The notes under the pieces were generated by a model that was not told the origin of the DNA, made no database searches, and saw only the letters and a program-made list of their open reading frames with translations. DNA of 60,000 bases, taken from assembly GCF_029227915.1 (NCBI RefSeq), contig NC_079886.1, forward strand, positions 22,856,501-22,916,500, read 5' to 3'. Position 1 is the first letter of the stretch; each line of letters begins with the position of its first letter. This document shows positions 58,703-60,000 of the stretch, in pieces. The DNA comes from Hydractinia symbiolongicarpus. Lineage: Eukaryota; Cnidaria; Hydrozoa; Anthoathecata; Hydractiniidae. Both the position numbers and the translations under genes were made by a program.

Positions 58703-59737
58703 GTATGTCTTTTTAGCCCTATTTTCATTTATTTCTGTTTGTTTTAATTGTAAAAAAAAACTTTTGACCACATAAAGTTTATAAGAGAAATTTGAGAAAA
58801 TCAATATACCTTGTTTATTTTGTAGAGAGAAATTTGTTTCGATCTCATATCAGTCCAATGTTTTTTATTAGCAACGAATATAGGATTTTAAGTTTTGAGG
58901 TTATAGACAAAATATTGTGAAACGGAGGGATGACTAAATATGTACTAACCTATTAAGGTCCACACAAAATTCAGTTTTTTAATGGTTATTGGACAAACTG
59001 GAAGCCCTAGGTTTTTTTTGTGAAGAGTGTTATAGTTGATAATGTATAAGGTTTTATGGATAAAATGGTCATAAAGATCGTAGAATGTTGTTGGATTTCT
59101 TCTTAATTGTGTGAGAATAAAATACTGATGTATTGTACGACGTGTTTATATAAACGAACGCTCTATTTTTCATTTTTCCAGTACAAACTGGAAAATCGAA
59201 AAATTATTTTAATGTTTCTTTTGCTCTCGTCGAACTTGATTCCATAAACTAAATGCAAAATGTGTTGTTATGCAGGGGGTTATCAAGGGCATTGTTATAC
59301 AAGGGTTATCGAGGCATGCTACTATTTGCATAGTGTCGTCTACATTAAATAGTTCATGTATGAAAGTACAGCGTAGACCTTGTGTGTTTTTCATGTAATC
59401 ACTGCAGAATTTAGTGTTTGCTTTTGATAAAAGCGTGTCCAATTACATATTGTTAGTTGCCATAACATTTGAATACAAGTAGAAATTTGAGACCATTTAA
59501 AATTTTATTTGTCATACCATTAAAATCAACAGCTTTTAAAAATATCATCGCCAACATATACGTCGCCATTGTTTAAAAAACCGTCAACTTAACGTCACCA
59601 TTGCGTCATTATTAGGTAAACGGGCGTCATATCGTCATCATCGCATTTTTTATAGTTGACATCCGGATATTTATTTTTTTAAGAAAAGAGGTGTCTAAAA
59701 AACACTAACACTTTTATTTCTTTTTAAAAACTTTTAG
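58703..59737 (+). other. Putative intron
   Basis: AT-rich without a supported exon. A minus ORF at 59209-59442 has no recognisable domain. Confidence 0.4.
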
Positions 59738-60000
59738 ACAGCACACCAGAGTCGAACAAAGCAAGTGCACGGCCCCGCAAGCCACGGCGTCACACAACAG
59801 GTGGAAGTAAACAAACAGCCGAAGATATACGACGGGCAAAGGAACTGGCAGCAGCTATGAACGGAGACACCATCGTCAACGAAATTGATCAAGAAATTGA
59901 TCCAAACAGTACATTAGGAAGAAAACAGTTAATTGCAATGCTGAAACAGAGATACGGTCCTGAAATTGAACAATTCAGGACTACGGAGCAAATCAGTGAA
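59738..60000 (+). CDS. Shared downstream exon of an unidentified gene (partial)
   Basis: After the acceptor AACTTTTAG the frame entered at phase 1 is open to the window end (87 codons). It begins STPESNKASARPRKPRRHTT, a basic Ser/Thr-rich linker with potential basophilic-kinase sites (RRHTT). A predicted helical segment follows (AEDIRRAKELAAAMNGDTI; LGRKQLIAMLKQRYGPEIEQ) with a regular heptad-like pattern, suggesting a coiled coil or small helical domain. It has no signal peptide and is probably a cytoplasmic or nuclear scaffold-type protein. I do not recognise the family; the rest lies beyond the right edge. Confidence 0.75.

Overview
This window is animal (metazoan) nuclear DNA: AT-rich, with spliced genes using GT-AG introns, large intergenic spaces, long microsatellites and many transposon remains. 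The mix of an RTE-like LINE with an embedded PHD-like zinc knuckle, an animal-type PIF/Harbinger transposon, pogo/Tigger-like MITEs, tRNA-derived SINEs, a HELQ orthologue and a divergent intronless GPCR suggests a non-bilaterian or simple marine invertebrate, most likely a cnidarian. That placement is inference; no single marker here settles it.

Layout. 1-1215 (minus): the 5' end of the HELQ DNA helicase gene, two exons, running off the left edge. 4.4-7.8 kb (minus): a dead RTE-like LINE with endonuclease, reverse transcriptase and PHD-like segments. 9.0-9.36 kb: a 120-unit CTT microsatellite. 10.9-14.5 kb (plus) and 19.1-22.8 kb (minus): two convergent paralogous genes for single-pass membrane receptors with a six-cysteine ectodomain and a long tail rich in tyrosine motifs; I could join all exons of both, with matching intron phases. 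22.8-28.6 kb: intergenic, with a 57-bp palindrome, an AAAT microsatellite and an unusual AAGACG/CGTCTT array. 28589-32238: a complete PIF/Harbinger transposon (46-bp inverted ends, TTA target duplication) with an intact transposase ORF and a broken MADF-BESS partner gene. 36.6-37.5 kb: decayed coding remnants. 38.5-38.8 kb: second copy of a dispersed repeat also present at 1.6-1.9 kb. 45.3-46.2 kb (minus): an intronless seven-helix receptor. 51.8-60 kb (plus): the 5' end of a gene that runs off the right edge, apparently with several alternative ATG-bearing first exons that all end in phase 1 and could all splice to one shared exon at 59738.

The two most interesting systems are the inverted pair of putative phosphotyrosine-signalling receptors (an unrecognised ectodomain family with a conserved tail signature) and the cluster of phase-matched alternative first exons at the right end. 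Most of the rest is repeat-rich non-coding sequence.
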